A DNA stretch of 31,763 nt from RGIG3102 sp964369975 (GCA_964369975.1 CAYJFZ010000017.1:1-31763); one strand, 5' to 3'. Positions 1 through 8,292 are shown, numbered from the stretch's first letter. A program made the numbers and translations. The notes: generated by a model not told the origin, from the letters alone.

Positions 1-21
1 AAGGGCTACGCCCGTAAAAGC

Positions 22-50
22 AAAACCACCAGCTAAGCTGGTGGATTTTT
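22..50. terminator. Bidirectional intrinsic terminator
   Basis: An 8-bp perfect stem (CCACCAGC at 26-33 pairing with GCTGGTGG at 37-44) with a 3-base loop is followed by a T-run on the plus strand (46-50) and flanked by AAAA at 22-25, which gives TTTT on the minus strand. It lies about 90 bases past the stop of the minus-strand PBP gene and can end that transcript. It may also serve a plus-strand gene left of the window. Nothing codes between it and the PBP stop. Confidence 0.75.
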
Positions 51-140
51 ATTTTGCAATATAAAATTATATTATTTATGCTCAACTTTATATTGTATTT
101 AATAGTTTTATAATTTAAAAACTTTTTTAATAACAGTATT

Positions 141-1778
141 TTAATAATTAAGTTCTTCACTTATTAAAATTTCTTGCCCTATATCCACATTGGGATACAT
201 TAAAAAATAAAGCTGATCACAAATTTGTTTGAAAATTTTTGTTGCACTATATGAACTTTCTCCACCATCATACAAATGCACAGTTATTGTATATTGTGGA
301 TTATCCGCTGGATAAAAGCCACTAAACCAAGCATTAAATAATTCTTCCCCATCTTCTTTTACTATTCCTGTTTGTGCTGTGCCTGTTTTGCCTGCCGCTG
401 TAAGATATTCTGGTTTTGCTCTTGCTTGTGCGCCTTCATCTACTACTGTAGTAAGCATTTCTTTTATGAGCTGTGCATTTTCTTGTGAGATTACCCTTTT
501 TGCTTCATATTCATATAAATTTTCAATTAAATCATAGTTTACATCATCATAAATACCTTGACTAATTTTAGGCAAAACATAGACTCCATCGTTTGCAAAG
601 ATGTTCATATAAGCTGTTATGTGTATTGGAGTAGTTAAAAACTCACCTTGTCCAAAACTTACAGAAGATATTTTCCCAAGGTCTAATAAGTCTTCATACT
701 GCGGAAAATAAGCATTGTTAGTTTTGTAATTTTCTGCAAGTTCTATACTATTTGTAAAATTCATTTGATTTGCCATTTGTGCCATCCAATGCGGTCTTTG
801 CTGATAATAAAGGTTAATAAAATAACCATTGCAAGACACTCTTAAGGCTTCTTGCATATCTACTATGCCATGAGCTGTACCGTTAGCACAGCCATAAATA
901 TGACCATTTATTTCCGTTTGCCCCTTGCATTCGTATACCGAGTGCATAGAGTAGCCATTTTCTAAGGCAAGTGCTGCCCATAAAGGCTTAACAACGCTCC
1001 CCGGCTCATACGCTAAAAAAGCTTTATTTAATAATGGAGAGTTTTCACTTTCTAAATAATCTTCTACATTATTTGCATCATAAATAGGTGTTGAGGCTAT
1101 TGCTCTAATTTTTCCTGTTCTTGTTTCCATTATTACTATCGAGCCATTAGTGATGTATTCTTTTGCTATTGACTCTGCTAATCGCTGAATAGAATTATCT
1201 ATAGTTAAACTTAATACTTCTTCTCTTTCTGAGATATTTTGAATTATATCTCCGTAAACATCGCCATTACCATTTACTTTTAAATTTAATTCTAAAATTT
1301 CTCCATTGTCGTTCAGCTTTTCATCAAAGGCTTTTTCTATACCACTAACTCCTACATTATCAATGTTCGTATAGCCTATAATATGCTGTGCTATATTATT
1401 TGAAGTGTAGCGTTGTTTTGTAATATAGAGTATTTCTTGCTCTATTGGAGTTTCGACTTCTACTACTACTCTTTTATAATCTTGTATTTGATTATTAAAT
1501 TTTATTTTATTTTCATCTGATAAAGAATTAAATATTTTTTGCAAATTTGCATCTTGAGTTTCAACTAAGGCATTGTATTGAGTTTTTGTGCCTGTTATGG
1601 CATTAAAAGAAGCATCTACTATATTTGCTCTGCCCGTTGAAATTTGTATTGTTTTATTTGTTTGCTTTATAGCTGCTTGCCCATAGTCTAAGCAGATAAT
1701 CTCCACTATATTAATTTGTAAAACAAACGCAAAAATAAAAAAGGAAACTATTATTGCCACTAATCTTTTTTCATACAT
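141..1778 (-). CDS. Class B penicillin-binding protein (peptidoglycan D,D-transpeptidase, PBP2/SpoVD-like)
   Basis: Predicted membrane-anchored transpeptidase that cross-links peptidoglycan stem peptides outside the membrane. The 545-residue product has one N-terminal membrane helix (about residues 6-30) and a short pedestal region with a class-B-like GRANIVD motif near residue 49. The penicillin-binding domain has all three catalytic motifs: SVVK (Ser261), SCN (315-317) and KTGTA (464-468). No glycosyltransferase domain is present, which excludes class A. It is somewhat short for FtsI/SpoVD proteins and no C-terminal PASTA domain is seen. The ATG at 1778 is the only sensible start, since the next Met is around residue 217. 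The start lies one base from a 13-bp hairpin whose 3' arm supplies the AGGTG ribosome binding site. A role in division, elongation or sporulation cannot be decided from sequence. Confidence 0.9.
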   Translation of the reverse strand: MYEKRLVAIIVSFFIFAFVLQINIVEIICLDYGQAAIKQTNKTIQISTGRANIVDASFNAITGTKTQYNALVETQDANLQKIFNSLSDENKIKFNNQIQDYKRVVVEVETPIEQEILYITKQRYTSNNIAQHIIGYTNIDNVGVSGIEKAFDEKLNDNGEILELNLKVNGNGDVYGDIIQNISEREEVLSLTIDNSIQRLAESIAKEYITNGSIVIMETRTGKIRAIASTPIYDANNVEDYLESENSPLLNKAFLAYEPGSVVKPLWAALALENGYSMHSVYECKGQTEINGHIYGCANGTAHGIVDMQEALRVSCNGYFINLYYQQRPHWMAQMANQMNFTNSIELAENYKTNNAYFPQYEDLLDLGKISSVSFGQGEFLTTPIHITAYMNIFANDGVYVLPKISQGIYDDVNYDLIENLYEYEAKRVISQENAQLIKEMLTTVVDEGAQARAKPEYLTAAGKTGTAQTGIVKEDGEELFNAWFSGFYPADNPQYTITVHLYDGGESSYSATKIFKQICDQLYFLMYPNVDIGQEILISEELNY

Positions 1779-1815
1779 AAAAACACCTACCCTTTTTATT
1801 TTGGGTAGGTGTTTT
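1779..1815 (-). terminator. Terminator hairpin of the PPK2 gene that contains the PBP ribosome binding site
   Basis: A 13-bp perfect stem (1780-1792 with 1803-1815) and a 10-base A/T loop lie between the PPK2 stop and the PBP start. On the minus strand the hairpin is followed directly by TTTTT and then the PBP ATG. The 3' arm reads GGGTAGGTG, so AGGTG stands 5 bases before the start codon and is fully paired when the hairpin forms. The same element can therefore end the upstream transcript and hide the downstream ribosome binding site. Confidence 0.8.
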
Positions 1816-1852
1816 GTTTTTATACAATTTTAAAATTTATAATACTAAAATT

Positions 1853-3319
1853 TTATGCATCTTCTAAGGCTTTTTCAATAGCTTTTCTAACAGTTTTTAA
1901 CACTTTTAACCTTGCATACTTTTTATTATTGCCTTCTACAATTATCCAAGGAGCATGCTCTGTATTAGTTTTATGTAGCATTTCATCAATAGCTGTTTCA
2001 TACTCTTGCCATTTCTGTCTATTGCGCCAATCTTCATCTGTTATTTTATATTGCTTTTGGGGATCATTTTGCCTGTCTGTAAATCTTTGCAATTGAGTTT
2101 TTTCATCTATGTGGATAAAGAATTTTAAAACAACCGTGCCAAAATCAGCTAAAGTTTTTTCAAATTCATTTATCTCTTTATAAGCCATAGAACATCTATC
2201 AATTTCAGTAAAGCCTTCTATTTTTTCCACCATAACTCTACCATACCAAGACCTATCAAAGACTGCTATATGCCCGTCTTTGGGCAACTTATTCCAAAAA
2301 CGATATAAATAATGCTTTGCCAGTTCATCTTTTGTCGGTGCTGCTATTGAAGATACTGTGCAGCCTCTTGAATCAAGCGACCAAGAAAGTCTTCTTATAG
2401 CCCCACCTTTTCCAGCTGCATCCCAGCCTTCAAAAGCTATTACAACAGGCACTTTTTTTAAATAAAGCTCGCTATGGAGTTTTTTAAGTTTTGCCTTTTC
2501 TTTTTTATACTCCTCTTTATACTCTTCATCACTTACTTCTTTTAATAAGTCTACTTCACTTAATTTTTGTATTTTTTGTGTTTTTATTTCTTGTATAACT
2601 TCATTTGTTTTACTAACAGAGTTATCTACGATGTTTCCGATTTCACTTTTTAGTATGTTTAAAATTTGATATTCGCTTAAATCTTTCTTGCTACTGTCAA
2701 TAATATGCCATTTTGAATATGGTTTATTAGTTAAATTGAGCAATACATTTCTTTTTTCTTTTGCTTTTTTAAAATGCTTGTTCTCTTTTAAATCGTCATT
2801 GGATACTCTCCAAGCTGTAGCTTTATTATCTAATAATTTTTCTAATCTATCTTTTTGTGTATCCTCATTAATATTCAAAAAAAACTTAATGATAAAATAG
2901 CCATCATCAACTAATTGCCTTTCAAAAATGATAGCTTCTTTTATAATATCTACTTTTTCATCGCTTTTATGATTTATATCATCAATCGCTTTAGAATACC
3001 AGCCTTTGTCTAAAATGCAAAACTCGCCTTTTTTAGGAATATCTAACCAATAATTATATAAAAATGGTCTTCTTTTATCCTCGCTTAATTCTTTGCCTTT
3101 AGCTATCACTTTATAAGCCCTTGGCTCCATTCTTGCAGTAATAGAGCCTATCATACTGCCTTTACCACTTGCACAAAAGCCATCTACTATGATGATGACA
3201 GGGATGTTTTTTTCCTTGATTTTCTGCTGTAATACAGCTAAATCTTCCTGCATTTTTTTAACTTTTTTTGATACTTTTACTTCTTCACTTAGCTCAAATT
3301 TCTTAAAATCACAAAGCAT
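1853..3319 (-). CDS. Two-domain PPK2-family polyphosphate:AMP phosphotransferase
   Basis: Cytosolic enzyme expected to move phosphate from polyphosphate to a nucleotide, most likely AMP to ADP. The 488 residues hold two tandem PPK2 domains, the arrangement and length of the known fused PAP enzymes. The C-terminal domain is canonical: Walker A GWDAAGKGG (298-306), a Walker B/lid segment DRSWYGR (355-361) and FFIHIDEKTQ after it. The N-terminal domain keeps a Walker A-like GFCASGKG (47-54), but its second motif is DKGWYSKA (104-111), so it is probably structural or weakly active. The gene starts 24 bases after the stop of the GGDEF gene and has its own AGAGGT site, so the two form an operon. 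Nucleotide preference is inferred from domain architecture. Confidence 0.9.
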   Translation of the reverse strand: MLCDFKKFELSEEVKVSKKVKKMQEDLAVLQQKIKEKNIPVIIIVDGFCASGKGSMIGSITARMEPRAYKVIAKGKELSEDKRRPFLYNYWLDIPKKGEFCILDKGWYSKAIDDINHKSDEKVDIIKEAIIFERQLVDDGYFIIKFFLNINEDTQKDRLEKLLDNKATAWRVSNDDLKENKHFKKAKEKRNVLLNLTNKPYSKWHIIDSSKKDLSEYQILNILKSEIGNIVDNSVSKTNEVIQEIKTQKIQKLSEVDLLKEVSDEEYKEEYKKEKAKLKKLHSELYLKKVPVVIAFEGWDAAGKGGAIRRLSWSLDSRGCTVSSIAAPTKDELAKHYLYRFWNKLPKDGHIAVFDRSWYGRVMVEKIEGFTEIDRCSMAYKEINEFEKTLADFGTVVLKFFIHIDEKTQLQRFTDRQNDPQKQYKITDEDWRNRQKWQEYETAIDEMLHKTNTEHAPWIIVEGNNKKYARLKVLKTVRKAIEKALEDA

Positions 3320-3342
3320 AATAAACCTCTTTCTGTCGATAA

Positions 3343-5022
3343 TTACATTCCGCTTTTTTTATGGATTTTTTGCACGGTCATTTCATCATCTGCCCTTAGG
3401 AATAAATCGTCAGGTGAAGTATCAATTTCTTCATCGTAGTGTATAAATGCGTACGATACACTAACTTTTAATTTGTTTATACTGTTGTTTATTAAGATGT
3501 TTTCCTCAAAAGCCCTTAAAAGATTTGGTATTCCATCTTCAGTAACTTTAAAGGATAAAAAGGCAAATTCATCGCCACCTATTCTATATACCTTACCTAA
3601 ATGTGAAAAGCTATCTGATATAACTTTTGCAGTTAGTTTTATTAATTGATTGCCTGCTTCATAGCCTTGATTAGAGTTTACAATTTTTAGATTGTTTAAA
3701 TCAAATACTGCAATACTTAAATCTTTTAAATTTTCTTTATTTTTGCTGTATTCTCTCATATCAGCTTCAAATTTTGCTCTACTACTTAAATTTGTATCTA
3801 TATCAGTGTTTATTACTTTATTTAGCATATCGTGACCGCCATCATCTTTTAACAGCTTTGATACTGATACGAAAATATCAATTAAAAGCATTAAGCAGAA
3901 TAACAGCATACCTACTCTAAAGAATGCGGCAAAAAGTAAATCCGGATTAATGTAAAATAATGTTAATTCTAATAGTGTGAAAATAGATAATAAGCCGCCG
4001 CCTATACCTATTATATATAAATCTTTATTTCTTTTTACTATTGTTTCATAAGATAAAATCATTAGGAAAATGGCAATTTCTACTACTATTATTATTGCCG
4101 GAATATCTATCAATTCAAAAAGATCAAAGATATTTAAAATTTGTAGTATCATCAAAATAGCATAAACATAAATGTTTAAAAATATCATAAAGTTTATATA
4201 TTTTTTAACATAAAATTTATAGTTTTCACATAAGAAAAACAAAAATGATGTTGTAATTAAAATTAATAGTGATGAGGATAGAATAACTAAAACCTCTGTA
4301 TCTACTATAAAAAATTCTAAAGTTTTGGTTTCAAGTAATGACCATATCCCTGCTAAGAAAGTAAATAAACTTAAGTATTTAATTTGTGATACTTTAAATC
4401 TATTTCTTAACACTAAGTATAGGGCTAATTGAATAAATGATATAAAAATTAATATAACTGAAATAATTAAACCTACGCTATTAACTTTAAATATATGCAA
4501 TATACTCGCTGATTTTGTGCCTGTATAGAATTCAGGGATAGACATAGCATCATCATTATAAGGACTTGTAAGTTCTACTTTAACTACTTTTTCTTCATCT
4601 GTATTATATAAACGCACAAAATGCCATCTTGAGCCTGGCGACTTACTAAAAGGTCTTATACTATCTTGACCTGATGTGTATACCAATTCATCTCCTTGAT
4701 ACACCTTTACAAATACTTGCGTACTTCTAAAAAATAAAACATCGCCCTCATTAAAATCCTCTGGCAGAGTATTTTCTAATAAAAGTGGTTCATACGGTGT
4801 ACTTTTCACTGTTTTAGGTAGCTGACTAATAGCATATTTTACATCTTCATCAGGTAATGAGTATATCCAATTTTGTGAGTATTCATTTAATTCTTCATTG
4901 TTAATAGGAGTTTTATCGGACTCAAACACAGCAAAAGCATAAATGAAAAATATAACTGTAAAAGCTAAGCAAATTCCAAATACTTTTGAAAGCGTTTTTC
5001 GGTTAAACAACTCTCTATCCAT
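3343..5022 (-). CDS. 7TMR-DISM-like membrane protein with C-terminal GGDEF domain
   Basis: Predicted membrane receptor with a diguanylate-cyclase-type output (2 GTP to c-di-GMP). A first helix (about 12-33) is followed by an extracellular domain (about 40-172), a block of about seven helices (180-390) and a cytoplasmic GGDEF domain (about 400-559). The signature is intact (GGDEF 482-486) and the metal Asp is present (FDLNNLK, Asp441). The position normally Asp in GHxxGD, which contacts the guanine base, is Asn (YEAGNQ, Asn458). There is no RxxD product-inhibition site five residues before GGDEF. It could be a weak, altered-specificity or unfeedback-inhibited cyclase, or a GTP-binding effector. 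Start chosen by AAAGGAG upstream of ATG; first gene of an operon with the PPK2 gene. Confidence 0.88.
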   Translation of the reverse strand: MDRELFNRKTLSKVFGICLAFTVIFFIYAFAVFESDKTPINNEELNEYSQNWIYSLPDEDVKYAISQLPKTVKSTPYEPLLLENTLPEDFNEGDVLFFRSTQVFVKVYQGDELVYTSGQDSIRPFSKSPGSRWHFVRLYNTDEEKVVKVELTSPYNDDAMSIPEFYTGTKSASILHIFKVNSVGLIISVILIFISFIQLALYLVLRNRFKVSQIKYLSLFTFLAGIWSLLETKTLEFFIVDTEVLVILSSSLLILITTSFLFFLCENYKFYVKKYINFMIFLNIYVYAILMILQILNIFDLFELIDIPAIIIVVEIAIFLMILSYETIVKRNKDLYIIGIGGGLLSIFTLLELTLFYINPDLLFAAFFRVGMLLFCLMLLIDIFVSVSKLLKDDGGHDMLNKVINTDIDTNLSSRAKFEADMREYSKNKENLKDLSIAVFDLNNLKIVNSNQGYEAGNQLIKLTAKVISDSFSHLGKVYRIGGDEFAFLSFKVTEDGIPNLLRAFEENILINNSINKLKVSVSYAFIHYDEEIDTSPDDLFLRADDEMTVQKIHKKSGM

Positions 5023-5054
5023 ACATTAACTCCTTTATAACCATAGTTAATATT

Positions 5055-5083
5055 ATTGTACAACAATATGTAATAAAAATCAA
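5055..5083 (-). promoter_or_regulatory. Sigma-A-type promoter of the GGDEF-PPK2 operon
   Basis: On the minus strand TTGATT (5078-5083) and TACAAT (5055-5060) are separated by exactly 17 bases, about 33 bases before the ATG at 5022. An AAAGGAG ribosome binding site follows. Confidence 0.7.
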
Positions 5084-5108
5084 CAATTATGTAAATTTTT
5101 ATAAAGAA

Positions 5109-5160
5109 AATATGCTTAAAATAGCCTACTTTTATTATTTGTAGCTAATTCAAGCATATT
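5109..5160 (-). terminator. Terminator of sigK
   Basis: A 9-bp perfect outer stem (AATATGCTT 5109-5117 with AAGCATATT 5152-5160) encloses a second stem (TAGCCTAC with GTAGCTA, one bulged C). On the minus strand it is followed by TTTTCTTT. It lies about 20 bases after the sigK stop. Confidence 0.65.
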
Positions 5161-5181
5161 ATGATAATTTATGAATTGTTT

Positions 5182-5868
5182 TTATGATTTTACAAACTCA
5201 TTTCTTAGTTTTTCTAAGGCTTTTTTCTCAATTCTACTTACATAACTTCTGCTTATTCCTAAGATTTCACAAATTGTCTGCTGGGTTAATGGATCATTTT
5301 CAGATAAGCCGTAGCGCATTATTATTATCTGCCTTTCTCTGGCTGTTAGTTTATCACAAACTATCTGCATAACTTCCTTTTTTAACTCTTTTGATTCGCA
5401 GTAATCCTCCATTGAAAAACTATCTTTAATACTATCTTTTAATGTTAGCTGTGAAGCATCATTGCTAACTTCGATTTTTTCTTCTAAGTAGACCATATTA
5501 TCATTTTGTTTTAGTTTTCTAAAAGACATTAAAATTTCATTTTCTATACATCTTGAGGCATACGTAGAAAACCTTACATTTTTTTCATAAGAAAAACTTT
5601 GCACAGCTTTTATTAAACCAATAGTGCCTATGGACATTAAATCTTCATTTTCTATGCCTTTTTGATAGTATTTTTTTGCAATGTGAGCTACTAATCTTAA
5701 ATTATGCTTTATTAAATTATCCCTTGATTTTAAGTCTCCTTCGTGATACTTTAAAAACTCCTCTTTTTCTTCTTTTTGTCCTAATGGTTTTGGTAAAACT
5801 CTATTTTCTAAATGCAAAGCTAAAAACAGCATTTGAGATACAATAAAGCCGAATAATGCACTAAACAT
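5182..5868 (-). CDS. sigK: RNA polymerase sporulation sigma factor, sigma-K type
   Basis: Late mother-cell sporulation sigma factor. From the ATG at 5868 the product is about 228 residues. It begins with a hydrophobic pro-sequence (MFSALFGFIVSQMLFLALHL) and then a PKPL motif typical of pro-sigma-K, which in relatives is cleaved by a membrane protease. Region 2 is intact (NLRLVAHIAKKYYQKG, then GLIKAVQSF and RFSTYASRCIENEI) and region 4 has a clear helix-turn-helix (LGISRSYVSRIEKKAL). An upstream GTG at 5877 is in frame, but the GTG lies inside the AAAGGTG ribosome binding site, which is well placed for the ATG. The gene is continuous, so it is not split by a skin-type prophage element. It implies an endospore-forming host. 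Confidence 0.92.
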   Translation of the reverse strand: MFSALFGFIVSQMLFLALHLENRVLPKPLGQKEEKEEFLKYHEGDLKSRDNLIKHNLRLVAHIAKKYYQKGIENEDLMSIGTIGLIKAVQSFSYEKNVRFSTYASRCIENEILMSFRKLKQNDNMVYLEEKIEVSNDASQLTLKDSIKDSFSMEDYCESKELKKEVMQIVCDKLTARERQIIIMRYGLSENDPLTQQTICEILGISRSYVSRIEKKALEKLRNEFVKS

Positions 5869-5943
5869 AGCTATCACCTTTCATTTATTATATATTAAAT
5901 ATTACGCAGAAAGCTATAATTTAATTACAGTTTTAATAAAAAC

Positions 5944-5976
5944 AAAAGCAAGACAGAGTTTTCTGTCTTGCTTTTT
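5944..5976. terminator. Intrinsic terminator between merR-like gene and sigK
   Basis: A 13-bp perfect stem (5944-5956 with 5963-5975) has a 6-base loop, AAAA on one side and TTTTT on the other. It lies about 157 bases downstream of the minus-strand MerR-like gene and upstream of sigK, so it can end the regulator transcript. The remaining sequence from 5977 to 6132 shows no reading frame or motif that I recognise. Confidence 0.75.
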
Positions 5977-6132
5977 AATCTTTGCAATAATGCTTTACAC
6001 CTTATAAAAAGATTTAACGCAGTTAGTCGTAGTCAGTCTATTTATATATTATAAATCGGAGCAGATTATAAGGCTTTGGATTGCTAAAAGATACTTTTAT
6101 CAGTTGTAAATTAAACTGTTTTTTAAGTTTTG

Positions 6133-6852
6133 CTATTTTTTGCAATATTCCTTTATAGCCATAGAGATAAACTGGGCTGTTCCCTCGCCTTGCTTATCAA
6201 TATTCTTTTTAAAGCTTTCATCTTGCACATACATTTCGCCAAGCCCTTGTAAGATTTCGTTTGTGCAGGTATAAAAATTATTAGTTATAAAATCCTGCCA
6301 CTCTTTTACTAAATCTTGAGCTTCTTTTTCTTTTGGTGAAAGATGCTTTATTAAATAAAACTTTTTAAATATTTCATTTGTTTGTTCACTAATTTTTTTA
6401 TAATCAGCCTCTTTATAGTTTTTTGTTTTTTCTTCGCTTTCTTTATAAGCTATTGTATCTGCGTATTTTTCTTTAGCGCCCTTTTTATATTCTTCTATTT
6501 TAGACATATCAAATTGATTAAAACTCATATCCTTTTCTCCTTTTAATGCTGTATTACATAGACTAATTAAATCATTTAGCCTATCTCTTTTTTTAATAAG
6601 TAGATTTTTATGGTTCATTAAAGCAAGATTTTTATCAAAATTTTCATTTTGAATTATTTCTTTAATTTCTAAAAGCGGAAAGTCAAGCTCTTTAAAAAAC
6701 AAAATTTGCTGTAATGTTTCAAGGTTTTCTTCATTGTAATCTCGATAACCATTTTCATTTACCTCTTTTGGTTTTAAAAGATTTATTTCATCATAATAGT
6801 GTAATGCGCGCACTGTTACACCACTTAATTTTGCCACTTCGTTTATTTTCAT
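6133..6852 (-). CDS. MerR-family regulator with TipAS-like ligand-binding domain
   Basis: Cytosolic transcription activator of the TipA type. Residues 1-70 form the MerR winged helix-turn-helix (INEVAKLSGVTVRALHYYDEINLLKP, shown here as its key part around VRALHYYDE). A coiled-coil dimer helix spans about 75-108. The C-terminal part (about 115-239) is rich in Lys, Glu and aromatic residues and matches the TipAS fold, which in relatives binds thiopeptide or other amphiphilic drugs. It has a good GGAG site before the ATG. The promoter just upstream has the elongated 19-bp spacer and central palindrome bound by MerR proteins, so it probably controls its own expression. No resistance or efflux gene lies next to it; the real targets may be elsewhere. 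Confidence 0.88.
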   Translation of the reverse strand: MKINEVAKLSGVTVRALHYYDEINLLKPKEVNENGYRDYNEENLETLQQILFFKELDFPLLEIKEIIQNENFDKNLALMNHKNLLIKKRDRLNDLISLCNTALKGEKDMSFNQFDMSKIEEYKKGAKEKYADTIAYKESEEKTKNYKEADYKKISEQTNEIFKKFYLIKHLSPKEKEAQDLVKEWQDFITNNFYTCTNEILQGLGEMYVQDESFKKNIDKQGEGTAQFISMAIKEYCKK

Positions 6853-6878
6853 ACTTTACTCCTTTTCTACTTAAGTAT

Positions 6879-6909
6879 ATAATACACTATACCGTAACGG
6901 GATAGTCAA
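6879..6909 (-). promoter_or_regulatory. MerR-type promoter and operator, 19-bp spacer
   Basis: On the minus strand TTGACT (6904-6909) and TATTAT (6879-6884) are 19 bases apart instead of 17. A 21-bp near-palindrome (6886-6906, arms ACTAT-CCGT and ACGG-ATAGT, two symmetric mismatches around a central base) fills the spacer. This is the geometry by which MerR proteins twist DNA to activate transcription, and it stands directly before the MerR-like gene. Confidence 0.85.
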
Positions 6910-6989
6910 GTTTTTTTTGATATTTTTTCTAAGGTATTTAAAATTCTGCTTTGTTATTACTAATATTAATATAAGTTTTTATAATTTAC

Positions 6990-7018
6990 TTGTTAAGGTG
7001 ATTAAACTTTGCTATAAT
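6990..7018 (+). promoter_or_regulatory. Sigma-A-type promoter of the metallophosphoesterase gene
   Basis: TTGTTA (6990-6995) and TATAAT (7013-7018) are separated by 17 bases, 27 bases before the ATG at 7046. Confidence 0.75.
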
Positions 7019-7045
7019 TATAATAAAAATAGATAGGATTTTATA

Positions 7046-8263
7046 ATGAAAAAATTAACTCTTTTTTTCCTTTTTACTTTACTTCTTACAGCCTGTAGCG
7101 AAAAAATTAGCACAGAAAACTTTTTACCTTTCCCCAGTACAAAACAAGAAATTTTAATTGCCTCTGATTTACATTGGCAAAGATATGAATCTGGTCATCG
7201 TACTGAAAATTTAGATGAAATAACTAACGCTTTAATAAATGATATATCTAATAGCGATATAAAAACTTTAATTCTATGCGGTGACTTAGCTAATAGCGGT
7301 ATGTTAGCAGAGCATACTTTCGTTACCGATTTATTAAGTGAAATTGAAGAAATGGGCACTGATGTTTTTGTTGTAATGGGCAATCACGATGTTGACGGCG
7401 GAGTGAGTGTAGAAGATTTAGAAAAAATGTATTTTGACCTTGGCTTTAGTGAAGCTATATCAAAAGACGAGGATAGTATGAGTTATCTTTCCAGCGTGAA
7501 TGATGAGTTATGGCTTTTGTCTTTGGATTTTAATTTGTACGATGATAAAACAAGCTCTTTAGCTGCTACTATTAGCGTTGAGACCTTAGTTTGGATTGAG
7601 GAATGTTTACTGCTTGCTTTAGAAAATGGCGCAATGGTACTGCCTTTTTCTCATCATAATTTAATAGAGCATATAATGCCAGGTTATGAAATTCATTATA
7701 ATATCGATAGGGGCGATGAATTACAAGCCTTACTTTCAAAATACGGTGTACCTGTTTATGTAAGCGGGCACAGGCACGGAAGCTTTATAGCTTATAGTGA
7801 TGATGAAAGCATAGTAGAATTCGTAGTAGGAACGCCTATTTCCTACCCTCATATTTATGCAAGTCTTGCTTATAATCCGGATAATGGCATCAATTATAAA
7901 GACGAATTTGTAGATGTTGATTCTTGGGCTTTATCTAATGGCATAGAAGACGAAACGCTTTTAAATTTTAAAAAGTACGCAGATGAAGCTTTTCTTTTAA
8001 ATCTTCATGAGAATGCCTATTCTATAAGCGAGAGCATAACAGACGATAAAGAAGAACAAATAATTTTAGCTGAGTATTACATTGAAATTATCACAAATCA
8101 GAGAAATAGAACTTTAGCTGAAAACTACGATTACCTAAAAAATCACGAAGGTTTAGCATTATGGGCAAGTTATGAAGATGAAGTGGTTTTTGGAAAATGG
8201 ATACCTTGGGTATTAGAAAATCACACATTAGATAAAAGTGAATACCATATTACTTTTAGATAA
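7046..8263 (+). CDS. Lipoprotein metallophosphoesterase (calcineurin-like)
   Basis: Predicted to hydrolyse a phosphoester on the outer face of the membrane. The 405-residue product has a lipoprotein signal peptide with lipobox LLTAC (lipidated Cys17). The metal-binding motifs appear in order: SDLH (Asp41, His43), CGDLANSG (Asp80), GNHD (Asn113-His114), FSHH (His203/His204) and GHRHG (His242, His244). The last 130 residues are a less conserved, acidic extension with no domain I recognise. It is a single-gene unit with its own promoter and a strong terminator. Substrate is unknown; relatives include 3',5'-cyclic nucleotide and nucleotide phosphatases. The ribosome binding site is weak (TAGGA, about 9 bases before the ATG). 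Confidence 0.88.
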   Translation: MKKLTLFFLFTLLLTACSEKISTENFLPFPSTKQEILIASDLHWQRYESGHRTENLDEITNALINDISNSDIKTLILCGDLANSGMLAEHTFVTDLLSEIEEMGTDVFVVMGNHDVDGGVSVEDLEKMYFDLGFSEAISKDEDSMSYLSSVNDELWLLSLDFNLYDDKTSSLAATISVETLVWIEECLLLALENGAMVLPFSHHNLIEHIMPGYEIHYNIDRGDELQALLSKYGVPVYVSGHRHGSFIAYSDDESIVEFVVGTPISYPHIYASLAYNPDNGINYKDEFVDVDSWALSNGIEDETLLNFKKYADEAFLLNLHENAYSISESITDDKEEQIILAEYYIEIITNQRNRTLAENYDYLKNHEGLALWASYEDEVVFGKWIPWVLENHTLDKSEYHITFR

Positions 8264-8264
8264 T

Positions 8265-8292
8265 AAAAAGGAATGCAAAAGCATTCCTTTTT
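8265..8292. terminator. Bidirectional terminator shared by convergent genes
   Basis: A 12-bp perfect stem (8265-8276 with 8281-8292) has an AAAA loop. It has T-runs on both strands and ends one base before the stop codon of the minus-strand GGDEF-EAL gene. It ends both this gene and the metallophosphoesterase gene. Confidence 0.85.

Noticed and set aside
5878..6132. A small RNA or gene between sigK and the MerR-like gene
   Set aside because: Apart from the terminator at 5944-5976 I see no ribosome binding site, promoter-terminator pair or strong fold.
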